Below are positions 10,243 through 21,247 of a stretch of DNA of 64,000 nucleotides, piece after piece (the stretch's first letter is position 1; the number at the start of each line of letters is the position of its first letter). Below the pieces are notes generated by a model, which did no database searches, was not told the DNA's origin, and saw nothing but the letters and a program-made list of their open reading frames with translations. The translations under genes were made by a program, and so were the position numbers. This stretch comes from Phytopythium helicoides (lineage: Eukaryota > Oomycota > Peronosporomycetes > Pythiales > Pythiaceae): the NCBI GenBank assembly GCA_024867545.1, contig JANFNE010000031.1, positions 62,001 through 126,000 on the forward strand, written 5' to 3'.

Positions 10243-10472
10243 TTGATTGGGGAGCAGCAGTAGGGATAGAACGAAAGTTTGCTTGGGGCAGTGCGAATTG
10301 TAGAATGAGCTCCATCGCGCCTTCCGGACGCCAAAGATACCATTTTAAAAGATACTTTTGCCTCCGTGAGATCGTGCTCCATTTTTGGAAATGTGAGGAA
10401 TGGTGGTTCAAATACCCCACCTTGCTAACAGTCCACTACTTTTGACAAGTCATTCATCATTTTGGAAAAAAA

Positions 10473-10505
10473 CATCTCGTAGTACACCCCTTTTGTCAAA
10501 AGTCC
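10473..10505 (-). repeat. right terminal inverted repeat of the MULE
   Basis: 33 bp, the exact reverse complement of 7540-7572. It is followed at 10506-10513 by TTTTTTTA, the same 8 bp that precede the left TIR. Confidence 0.9.
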
Positions 10506-10513
10506 TTTTTTTA

Positions 10514-11134
10514 TTTTACAAACAGCTCCGCTACAGCCAGCTTGAAAGCTTGTTTGCTATCTAGCGCATTGTGTCGCCTAATACAAGTTAAACTTGTTGT
10601 GAAAGGTTCCAACGTCACTTTAGCTATACATTTTACGACAAAATAGTTGGGTTATTGTTCAGATCGTAGGGTAATCTGATGTTTCAGAATCAGTATTCCA
10701 TAAAGGTACTCTTCTTTTTTATGTATCCTTCTTTATGTTGTTGCTGCCTATCCAAAAACGGCTCCACAATATTTCTAAAAGACAAACTAAAATGCCAGTT
10801 ATGTCTACGTTCTCCAAAGATTTCATTCGCAAAATCGAATCAAATCTGCCGTCTTAACACGGAGATAAATTGTTAAATGTTATTACATTTGGATACAGGC
10901 ATCAATTTCAAAGTTCATCAACAGAATTGAAGATACTCCGTCAAATATGATACTTTCCACTTTAAACAAGTCGAAGCGCTTACACAAAAAATACACCCTG
11001 TGAAATATGGTAGATTTCGTAGATGCTCATCACCAACGGTACAACCATGGCGTTCTGAATACTTGAGCTGAACTTTGCAATTTGAAGCTGTCAGGCGACT
11101 GCGGCAATATGACGGATCGACTGACCGATGCTAC
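10514..11134. other. AT-rich stretch, nothing recognised
   Basis: Strongly AT-rich with dense stops on both strands. No coding segment, repeat or structured RNA that I can support. It separates the MULE from the 3' end of the first GPCR gene. Confidence 0.5.
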
Positions 11135-14100
11135 CTAATAGACTATTATGGTCATCGGTTTGCATTCACCACACGCGGCTACAGCACACCGGATGGAACA
11201 ACGCTGTGCGAGTTCTGTAGGCTGGGACGCTTGTCGGTCGCTGGCGTCACGCGCGACGCGTGGTGCAGCATCGGACCATGCTTCTCGGGTAGTCCTGTTC
11301 GCCCGTCCGAGAGCCGCTTCGCCGGTTTCTCGGGTGGCGGCGGACCCTGTCTCAGTCTTTCGGTCGTGTGTGTCGTCCGAGTTGTTTGATGATCCGCTGT
11401 TAGTGCTTGCTTCCTCTTTATGCCGCATAATCTTGGGTACCAACATGAGCGCCACGATAGAAAGCACAGCGACCCACAGCACACCTGCGAAGAACGCGTA
11501 AAATGTCGCGGCGGCCAACGGTACGAGGTACGCGAGCGGGAGCACAAGAAGGCATGCAATTGCGACGACGACCGAGGAGGAGAATATCCAGACGGATTCC
11601 TGAAAGTCCACCGACACTTTCCGCACGAGGAACGACAGGTACAGTCCTGTGCCAAGCAGGATGGCCTTCCAGAAAATGAGTAGTGCACTGAAGATAAAGC
11701 TGGATGACACGCACTCGGCTCTCTCCACGATAGCACCAGAGGCGACCTCTTCAATGTCGTCGGCGACATGAGTTGCAACTGGGAAATCGGCGACGAACCA
11801 GCTGGTGATAACGACTGCATCGACCAACAGAAAGCATCCAAGTACCTTGAACATGGTCCGCGTTGGTAGGACGACTCGCTTGAGTTTCTTGGAGTTGAAA
11901 ATCCGATACACGCGCAGCGTCTTCACCACGAGTGAGCCAAAGACGAGCGTGAATCCCACGGAAACGATGACCTGGACGCGCTCCGCACAGCCCGTCGGTC
12001 GGCTTTCCAGCGTACAAGATGATGGCAGCGCAAACGAAGAGTGCTCCAATGAGCATAGTCTCGAGGAACTCGAACTGAGAGCGGCGGATGATCGGTACGT
12101 TGCGGTAGTGAAACACCAAGACCATGCTTGCGAGAATTCCAGACGCGAGAATCATGGTAAGCACCGCGATCGCCACATACAGTGATGAAATTTCGGGCAT
12201 ATACTCGCAGTCGACCAAGACTGTATCCGGTAGATTTCCTGTGCACTCACCGACACTGACGCGTTAGTCTCCAGCGGGAGGAGCCAATAGAACTCAATTC
12301 GCCGCTTGGCATCTGCTCCACAGTTGTTGACAACATAAGAGAAGAATGTTGCATCGCATTCCGGAGGCGTTGTGACCCATCCAAGCCACGTGTTGCTACT
12401 TTCATTAAGCCAGTCACAAGTGCGACTTGTCGTCAGGGGAGCTGGTAGCTCCATCACACCTCCGTCACACACATATGGCTTGGAACTATCAGTCGGATCT
12501 GGAAGTCCCCACTCAAATGAGATTGTCCTCGTATTGCTTTCACACCCACTAAAAGAGTACATCATGTGGTCTTCTACTGTACATAGCGGTAAAGGACTGA
12601 GCATCCAGTCTGTCCATATTGCATAGTTCTCTCTCATCCATCCGCAGGCTGCGTCGAAAAATGGATCTTGTGAGTCAATTGTGGACTCATTCGTCAACGC
12701 AACATATCGGCCGAGTACGTTCTCAAAATTGGCGTCTGGCAAACGAATTCGTGAGAAAACATTGTACACCGGGAGGTTGGCGCTCTCCATTAAAATGTTG
12801 TACGACACGACCTTGTCCAAAGTGTCATCGAATCGATCCACTGTCACCGGATCGCCAGTTTTGTTGCCGTACCCGTTCTCGCCAAACAAGGAGGTGAATT
12901 TGGCAATGTCCTCGGCCGTACCTTTGGGCATCGAAATTCGCTGAAATTGGTGAGGATATCGCATCACAAATTCGTCAGGGTAGTCCATGTACCAAACCAC
13001 TGCCTTCCGCTCGCTGAGTCTTTCTAACACGTACTCTTGGAGTTTATCCCGCCCAATATGACAGATATACGTCGGAAAGCCCAAATTCTCCATCAATGCT
13101 GGATAGTATGCACGAGTCGAGCTCGACTGCGTTGCGACCACCACCATGCACTCTTTGCCCGCAAGCTCTCGGAGCGTGCACGCGTAGTTCTTCGAACAAT
13201 TATCCAAGCATCCATAGACACCATCCGCGCAGTAAGTTGCACCCGGCGGGTAATAGTTGGGATTGCCACGCAGATCAGACTCCTTCAGTGCACCAATGAG
13301 CACTTCATTGCGCACGTAGTCGCGCCAAAAGTCGGCATCGAACGTGTGAGCGTAAAGTGTTGAGTCGTGTCCATCGTCGATGAGAGCATTGGTGGTGTAC
13401 AAACCTCGAATGAGGCGATTGCCGAGATCCCCCAGCACTGCCCATGACTTTTTGGAAAAAGACAGTTTGGTAGCAACACCAACGTTGGCGTGCACTGGAG
13501 TGCAAAGCGCTTGTGGGTCTGTGAACGTTAAACGCTTCTCAATTGTGTTCGATGCTGGTGCAAAGTAAATTGACACGTTGTATCCTATCTGTCAGACACG
13601 AATTAGCGATCCTCTGCAAATTATAGCAACATCAGATCCACGCACGAACCAGCTCTGACGCAATGATGGCGAAGATCATGGTATTGAGTCGATGCCCGGC
13701 TCCTTCGTTGATTTCGAGAACAAGAGAACCCGCGATTTGACCGATCGAGTCGACTGCACCTGTGTCTGGGTCTACCACAGCATCTGGACCATATACTTTC
13801 TCGCCGCGTGGGATGCATGCGCGTGAGTAAGCCGAAGAGTTGAAAGTCCGCGAGTCGATCAGCTGACAATAATCAAGTTTAAAGCCACGTAAGCACATGT
13901 GGTTCTCGCTTGACCTATTGAAGGCAACGTACGGTATATCGTGGCCCTGGTAGAGCGGCGTGAAGGAATGGGTTAAGAAGCGCCTTGGTGTCTGGATCTC
14001 GCGCTGAAGCTGAGAAATTAAGCTGGAGCTCCATTGCAGCAACCCATGATGGGGTCAGGCACGTCCCAAGGAAGTGGTTGGGAGCGTAATAGGCTGCTTG

Positions 14101-14160
14101 CACGTTGGAGATGGCCCAGACGAGCGCTAGAAAGCCTATTTGTCGAGCACCACGGACCAT
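11135..14160 (-). CDS. class C GPCR (GABA-B/glutamate-type), copy A, with frame breaks
   Basis: Three-exon model: 14160-13933, 13862-13650, 13588-11135. Introns of 70 and 61 bp have donors GTACGT and GTTCGT and sit at the same positions as in copies B and C. The ATG at 14158-14160 opens a signal peptide (QIGFLALVWAISNVQA). The ~650-residue extracellular part is a Cys-rich periplasmic-binding-like ligand domain, ending near a conserved VDCEYMP just before TM1. The 7TM part (PIIRRSQFEFLE, KTLRVYRIF, VDFQESVWIF blocks) matches 7tm_3 receptors, with a hydrophilic tail of ~80 residues. Aligned to B and C, it lacks one base near 12250 and has one extra near 11956-11978. The uncorrected frame from the ligand domain stops at 12152, before the membrane part. 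Copy A is clearly diverged from B and C. Confidence 0.75.
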
Positions 14161-14532
14161 GGGTCGGTATGCTAGCGATCCGAGACGGAAGGATTGCTCA
14201 AGGCTTGTGAAGATGAGGGTTAGAGCTCGAATGGAGCGACATTTCTTCGATTCTGCCTGAGTGTCAAAAACACGCTGTGTGAGCCAAAGGAGCCGTTTTA
14301 TTCCATCGGAGAATCGCAATCTGCAACGCTAAAAGTTGCAACGACAGAACACATGGCATCGCATAGTAATACCCAGTTTGTTAGTCCAAGTGAGATCAAG
14401 ATCAGGTCAAGCGTGTAGAACATGCATCGCTGACCAAAAAAGGTTTCAATGCGCAAGCTATTTTCAAGAGTAACGGCTCACATCAGCGAACCCAAGACAA
14501 GTGATCGAGTGCTCCAAGATGTGATGGTATTT

Positions 14533-17490
14533 TCAACTCACTATCTTTTTAGGGATGATACGGTGGTTGTTTGCTCTGGATTGATGTTGGGCCGGACTCG
14601 CTGACTCGTGACCGCGGCTCGACTCGGAACCGTAAGAGCTGGCACTGATTGTTGAGCCATTCGTAGTAGTGCTCGGTGCCTCTTTTTGCCGCAAAACCTT
14701 GGGAACCAACATAAACCCAATCACCATCAGCGTACAAACCAGGAGAACAAGCGCGAGAAACCAGTAGAATGTGGCAGCCGGCAACTCGACGAGGTATGCG
14801 AGTGGTAGGAGCAGTACGCAAGCAAAACCCACCACCACCGAGGACGCAAAGATCCAAATGGATTCCTGGAAATCGACAGACACGTGTCGAATCAGGAACG
14901 ACAGGTACAAACCTGAACCAAGTAGCACCGTCTTCCAAAACATGAGGATTGCGCTGAAAATGAAACTGGACGATGAGCATTTGGTCGCAGTGATAGTGCT
15001 TGGACCGCCTGGACCACCACCCATTCCTTGGACTGCATACTCGACCTGCGAGGCAGATGGGAAGTCGGCGACGAACCACACCACCAACACAACGGAGTCA
15101 ACCAGCAAGAATGCGCCAAGAATCTTGAACATCGTCGTCGTCGGTAGCACAATACGCTTGAGGTTTCTGGACAAGAACACTCGATACACACGCAGTGACT
15201 TGACGATCAGCGACCCAAACACCATGGTGAACCCAAACGCGACAACCGTCGGTCGAGCTCCACACAGAAAATCAGTCGGCTCGCCTGCGAAAAGCAACAC
15301 CGCGATACAAATAAGGAGAGCACCGACAAGCATGACTTCGAGGAACTCAAACTGTGAGCGGCGGATGATGGGGATGTTGCGATGCTTGGCGATGAGAATC
15401 ATTGCGACAACGATGACGAGCATCACTAGAGACGTGATCACAGCGATCGCAATGGAGGCAGTACTGTTGCTTGGCATGTACTCGCAATCAACGTACATGG
15501 GCTGCTGGAGTTGAGATCGTGGAGCAGTGCTGTCGCACTCGAGAGAGAGTGCTGGGTTGTTGGGGTCTGCAATCTTCCAGACGAACTCAATCAACCGTTT
15601 CCCGTTCGTGAGGCACTGTCTTCCCACTGGCATAGAGTCAGGGGGTGAGCATGGTGGCAGTGTGCGTTAATCTGCTAATCCAAATGCTCGGTTGGTCCGA
15701 AAGCTGCGTCACAAGACGAGCTCAGTCGGAGTGTCTTTGGGATCTCCAAATACCCTCCATCACATACATATGGGAGACTGGCGTTGGCTGGGTTCGGCAC
15801 CTTCCACTTGAACGAGATCTCTCGGAACTGAGAATCGCAGCCTGTGATGTTATAATCTATATGGTCGATAGTACACTCCGGTAGTGGAGACATCCATGCC
15901 TCCCATGCATTGTAGTTGTCACGAACCCACGAACACGCAGCATCGAAATACGGATATTCTGCCTCAGTCGATGAAGAATTGGTCAACACTACATACTTGT
16001 CAAGCAGATCCATCAGTTGGGAATCAATGATACGAAATCTCGACGTGAGACGGGCTACTGGGTCGTTGTTAGCATCGCCTTCGATGTTGATTGCAACCAT
16101 CTTCTGAAGTACGTCATCGGGTTTCTCGTGCAAGATTCCGAAGGTCCGATTGCTGGGCTCGCCGTACCCGTTCTCGCCAAAGTACTTTGCAGATTCAAAG
16201 GAATTATCCCCCATGCCCGCTCGAGGCAACAATACACGCTGCAGCAGGGCTGGATATCGCCGAAGGAATGCGTCTCGGATGCTCAAGAAGGCAAGTGCGC
16301 CGTTTCCATCTTGATGCATTGCGATTATGAACGCTTCCAGGGTCTCGCGGCCGACGAAGCAAAAGTACGCAGGGATGTCCAAATTCGACAGCAGTGATTC
16401 GATATACCCGAGCGTAGCGCGGTAACTTTCGATGACAACAACGACGCACTCTTTGCCGTTTTGCTCGCGTTGATAGCAGGCGTACGACCTGGAGCAATGA
16501 TTTTGGCAGCCGAACGCATCAACGTCACAGTAGGATGTGCTTGGAGGAAAGAACGTGGAGTTTGCTCGGAGATTCGACTCGGCGTGGGCAGTGATGAGGT
16601 CATCGTTGGAGCCGTAGTCGCGCCAATAGTCGGCAAAGAATGCTGGACTTGACGCCACTCCAGCATCGACAATGCTGACGGTCGTAAAGACGGTCTTGCT
16701 ATCTGTAAAACCGACACTGCCGAAACTTGTGCAATCTTCGCTTTCACAAACAAGACCGGAAGGCACTGCAAGACTAATGTGTGTCGGTGTGCATTCACCC
16801 TGTGAATGCGTAAATGATAATCGCTTTTGGGTGTCAAGCTCGTTCGAAGTGCTGTAGATGGACACGGAATAGCCCAGCTGTACACCTCTAGTTAGTCAGC
16901 GAGCCAGCCAGCTATCTCACCCCGACAATAATAACATCAACACACACCGTCTCGAACGCCAAGATGGCAAGCACCATCGCTATGAGCGTCTGTGCGTCGT
17001 TCCCCTGAACCATTTCGACGACAAGCGACCCACTGATCGGCCCAGAGCTCAACACTGAGGCTGCACTGGTTTCACTTGGGTCAACTGGAGCGAATATTTC
17101 GTCTCCTTCTGGCATGCAGCTAGATTCATACGCCTTGGAGCTTGATGTTCTTGTGTCTTCAACCTGCGAGGAAGCAATCTATATCGTCAGAGCGTGTCTG
17201 TTTGTCATCTGGAGCTACCTTGTGTCGCTCACAACCATGAGGCGTACCGAAAAGCGCGGGACCTGGACAGCTGAATGCAAGAACGGGTGCAACAGTGCTT
17301 GAGAGGGCGGAGCTGCTCTGTCGGATGCGGTTACGTGTAGCGTTTGCTCCATTTCCGCGACCCATTCATGTGTCAAGCAGCTTCCGAGCTTTTCTGTGGG
17401 CGAAGATGCGGCAGCTACCATGGCGCAGGACAACACTGCTACTGCTGTGGAGGCGGTGAGAAGAGAGGCAGGGTTCCATCCGAGCCTCAT
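14533..17490 (-). CDS. class C GPCR, copy B, frame broken at the ligand-domain/7TM hinge
   Basis: Exon model 17490-17248, 17163-16948, 16877-14533, with introns of 84 bp (GTACGC donor) and 70 bp (GTGTGT donor). The ATG at 17488-17490 starts MRLGWNPASLL and a hydrophobic signal peptide ending near AMVAAASS. The ligand domain runs to about 15720 and includes paired Cys clusters (YCDVDAFGCQNHC). The 7TM part (14.6-15.5 kb) has seven hydrophobic segments and the FPSASQ/VDFQES loops typical of the copies. A hydrophilic Ser-rich tail follows. Between about 15650 and 15700 the sequence homologous to copy C passes through three frames, and a TAG follows CDAAFGPTEHLD. As written, the ligand domain and the 7TM part are separate ORFs. 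It is otherwise almost identical to copy C. Family members bind amino-acid-like ligands; the ligand here is unknown. Confidence 0.78.
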
Positions 17491-20400
17491 TGTCGACTCG
17501 GTGTTCACGAGTTGCTCTTTGAGGTAAGAGACTAAATTGAGAGTTCGAAACGGGTACTTGAACTGGTCACAATGAGAGGCCATGTCCATTTCCACGGGTG
17601 ATCGTTAGCGTACACAGGTTTACAGTGCTATTTTCGCCCTGGAAGGGATTGAGTGAAGACTTCTGTTGTCCAGTTGGACTTGTAGATCAACCTCATCTCA
17701 CCAAAATCGAAGACTCTGATCGCTGCTCAAAAATCGAAGTTGTTCAATGTGTAATTTGAACCATTTTTACATGCTGAGGCCTCCAATTTTGCTTCGAGAC
17801 GCACCAAGCTACTTTTTTGGGGTGATGCGATAGTTGTTTGCTCTGGATTGATGTTGGGCTGAACTCGCTGACTCATGGCCGTGCCTCGACTCGGAACCAT
17901 AAGAGCTGGCACTGATTGTTGAGCCATTCGTAGTAGTGCTCGGTGTCTCTTTTTGCCGCAAAACCTTGGGGACCAACATAAACCCAATCACCATCAGCGT
18001 ACAAACCAGGAGCACAAGTGCGAGAAACCAGTAGAATGTGGCGGCCGGTAACTCGACGAGGTATGCGAGTGGTAGGAGCAGTACGCAAGCAAAACCCACC
18101 ACCACCGAGGACGCAAAGATCCAAATGGACTCCTGGAAATCGACAGACACGTGTCGAATCAGGAACGACAGGTACAAACCTGAGCCGAGTAGCACCGTCT
18201 TCCAAAACATGAGGATTGCGCTGAAAATGAAACTAGACGATGAGCATTTGGTCGCAGTGATAGTGCTTGGACCGCCTGGACCACCACCCATTCCTTGGAC
18301 TGCATACTCGACCTGCGAGGCAGATGGGAAGTCGGCGACGAACCACACCACCAACACAACGGAGTCAACCAGCAAGAATGCGCCAAGAATCTTGAACATC
18401 GTCGTCGTCGGTAGCACAATACGCTTGAGGTTTCTGGACAAGAACACTCGATACACACGCAGTGACTTGACGATCAGCGACCCAAACACCATGGTGAATC
18501 CAAACGCGACAACCGTCGGTCGAGCTCCACACAGAAAATCAGTCGGCTCGCCTGCGAAAAGCAACACCGCGATACAAATAAGAAGAGCACCGACAAGCAT
18601 GACTTCGAGGAACTCAAACTGTGAGCGGCGGATGATGGGGATGTTGCGATGCTTGGCGATGAGAATCATTGCGACAATGATGACGAGCATCACTAGACAT
18701 GTGATCACTGCGATCACAATGGAAGCAGTACTGTTGGTTGGCATGTACTCACAGTCAACGTACATGGGCTGCTGGAGTTGAGATCGCGGGGCAGTGCTGT
18801 CACACTCGAGGGAAAGTGCTGGGTTGTTGGGGTCTGCGATCTTCCAGACAAACTCAATCAATCGTTTCCCGTTTGTGAGGCACTGTCTTCCCACTGGCAT
18901 AGAGTCAGGGGGTGCGCACGGAGGCAACGATTTCATTCGACCAATCCAAAAGTCGGGATGATCGTTAAGAAGATCACACGGTGCACTGAGTCGGAGTGTC
19001 TTTGGGATCTCCAAATACCCTCCATCACATACATATGGGAGACTGGCGTTGGCTGGGTTCGGCACCTTCCACTTGAACGAGATCTCTCGAACTGAGAATC
19101 GCAGCCTGTGATGTTATAGTCCATATGGTCGATGGTACACTCTGGTAGTGGAGACATCCATGCCTCCCATGTATTGTAGTTGTCACGAACCCACGAGCAT
19201 GCAGCATCGAAATGCGGGTATTCTGCCTCGGTCGATGAAGAATTGGTTAATACTACATATTTGTCAAGTAGATCATTCAGATGGGAATCAATGATGCGAA
19301 ATCTCGACGTGAGACGGGCTACTGGGTCGTTGTTAGCATCGCCTTCGATGTTGATTGCAACCATCTTCTGAAGTACGTCATCGGGTTTCTCGTGCAAGAT
19401 TCCGAAGGTCCGATTGCTGGGCTCGCCGTACCCATTCTCACCAAAGTACTTTGCAGATTCAAAGGAATTATCCCCCATGCCGGCTCGAGGCAACAATACG
19501 CGCTGCAACAAAACTGGATATCGCCGAAGGAATGCGTCTCGGATGCTCAAGAAGGCAAGTGCGCCGTTGCCATCTTGATGCATTGCGATTATGAACGCCT
19601 CCAGGGTCTCGCGGCCAACGAAGCAAAAGTACGCAGGGATGTCCAAATTCGACAGCAGTGATTCGATATACCCGAGCGTAGCGCGGTAGCTTTCAATGAC
19701 GACGACGACGCACTCTTTGCCGTTTTGCTCGCGTTGGTCGCAGGCATACGACTTGGAGCAATGATTTTGGCAGCCGAACGCATCACCGTCACAGTAGGAC
19801 GTGCTTGGAGGAAAGAACGTGGAGTTTGCTCGGAGTTTGGACTCGGCGTGGGCTGCGACGAGGTCATCGTTGGAGCTGTAGTCGCGCCAATAGTCGGCAA
19901 AGAATGCTGGACTTGACTCCACTCCAGCATCGACAATACTGACGGTCGTAAAGACGGTCTTGCTATCTGTAAAACCGACGCTGCCGAAACTTGTGCAATC
20001 TTCGCTTTTACAGACGAGACCGGACGGCGCTGCAAGACTAATATGTGTGGGCGTGCATTCACCCTGTGAATGCGTAAATGATAATCGCTTTTGGGTGTTA
20101 AGCTCGTTCGAAGTGCTGTAGATGGACACGGAGTAGCCCAGCTGTACATCTCTTGTTAGTCAGCGAGCCAGCCAGCTATCTCACCCCGACAATAATAACA
20201 CCAAAACACACCGTCTCGGACGCCAAGATGGCAAGCACCATCGTTATGAGCGTCTGGGCGTCGTTCCCCTGAACCATTTCGACGACAAGCGACCCGCTGA
20301 TCGGCCCAGAGCTCAACACTGAGTCCGCACTGGTTTCATTTTGGTCAACAGGAGCGAATATTTCGTCTCCTTCTGGCATGCAGCTAGATTCAAACGCCTT

Positions 20401-20781
20401 GGAGCTTGATGTTCTCGTGTCTTCAACCTGTAAGGCAGCAATTTATATCGTCAGAGCGTGTCTGTTGATCATCTGGAGCTACCTTGTGTCGCTCGCAACC
20501 ATGAGGCGTACCGAAAAGCGCGGGACCTGGATAGCTGAATGCAAGAACGGGTACAACAGTGCTTGAGAGGGTGGCGCTGTTCTGTCGGACGCAGTTACGT
20601 GTAGCGTTTGCTCCATTTCCGCGACCCATTCGTGTGTCAAGCAGCTTCCGAGCTTTTCTGTGGGCGAAGATGCGGCAGCTACCATGGCGCAGGACAACAC
20701 TGCTACTGCTGTGGAGGCGGTGAGAAGAGAGGCAGGGTTCCATCCGAGCCTCATTGTCGACTCGGTGTTCACGAGTTGCAC
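14550..20781. repeat. recent tandem duplication of a ~3-kb receptor unit
   Basis: About 14550-17516 and 17817-20781 are near-identical in direct orientation, offset by 3,264-3,267 bp and separated by a ~300-bp unrelated spacer. The repeated block runs from just before the stop codon to just upstream of the start codon of GPCR copies B and C. Both introns are included and nearly unchanged. This points to a much younger event than the split from copy A. Confidence 0.85.
17809..20754 (-). CDS. class C GPCR, copy C, one-base frameshift before the 7TM part
   Basis: Exon model 20754-20512, 20427-20212, 20141-17809, with introns of 84 and 70 bp at the same places as in copy B. The signal peptide and the Cys-rich ligand-binding domain match B with few changes. 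A single base is missing near 19088-19090 (CTCGAACTG where B reads CTCGGAACTG). The ligand-domain frame therefore runs into unrelated residues after GCDSQF, while the correct frame resumes as NPANASLPYVCDGG and is open through all seven TM segments to the stop at 17809. Corrected, the protein would be about 930 residues. The missing base lies in a run of two G, so a sequencing error is as likely as a real mutation. The start is divergent to the PHD-AP2-HDAC gene. Confidence 0.8.
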
Positions 20782-21247
20782 TTGATCTCGAAGTCTGAAC
20801 TTGAAGAGGAAGTTTAGTGGTTTGCCGTGGAGTGTGAGCGCTATTTGTGATCGTATCTTTGGACAAATTCAAGTTGTCTATTATTGCGATCCTCATGGGC
20901 TCTGTGTGGTCTCTCTCGTCGTCCGACTGGACAGCATTCGTCACAGCGAAGCACAACTCCGTGCGTTCGACGTTGAAGCAGCGTCACACGTCGCAGAGCC
21001 CACCTCCTTCCCAAAGTACGATATCCCCTTACCCAGGTCGACTATTCCATACACGAGGTCTCTCCCTTTTCCCCCCTTTCCCCCATATACACAACCACCT
21101 CGGGCGAGAAAGGCGGCATCGGCCGGCGAGCGCGCGACTTGCGGCGGCTGCAGCGCGCTCCAGAGGCTCCGGACGCGCTCGAGAGCTGCGCGGGCGTGAC
21201 GAGCGGCGTCTGGCGCGTCTGCGGGTGTTTTTTTGGCCTCCGGGGGC
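20755..21247. promoter_or_regulatory. divergent promoter region between GPCR copy C and the HDAC fusion gene
   Basis: About 490 bp separate the two divergent starts. The half next to the HDAC gene is pyrimidine-rich (CTCTCCCTTTTCCCCCC near 21060-21085). No TATA box or clear oomycete initiator could be fixed by eye. Confidence 0.4.

Larger units (their letters stand above)
7540..10505. mobile_element. 2,966-bp Mutator-like DNA transposon with perfect TIRs and a second gene
   Basis: The two ends are perfect 33-bp inverted repeats (7540-7572 and 10473-10505) beginning GGACTTTTGAC. They are flanked by an 8-bp direct repeat, TTTTTTTA, at 7532-7539 and 10506-10513, which reads as a target-site duplication but is low in complexity. 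Inside are a minus-strand MULE transposase (8516-10242) and, head-on, a small plus-strand gene for a C2H2 + RING protein (7739-8119). MULEs usually make 8-11 bp duplications, so size, TIRs and transposase type agree. Identical TIRs point to recent activity. The transposase, however, has one frame change and one in-frame TGA, so this copy may depend on another for movement. Confidence 0.85.

Noticed and set aside
14771..15514. 247-codon plus-strand open frame, repeated at 18038-18781
   Set aside because: Exact antisense of the 7TM coding region of GPCR copies B and C. Its repetition is explained by the gene duplication.
16878..16920. 43-bp intron in GPCR copy B using GTGAGA
   Set aside because: A GTGTGT donor further upstream (intron 16878-16947) matches the donor position in copies A and C and gives a normal 70-bp intron.
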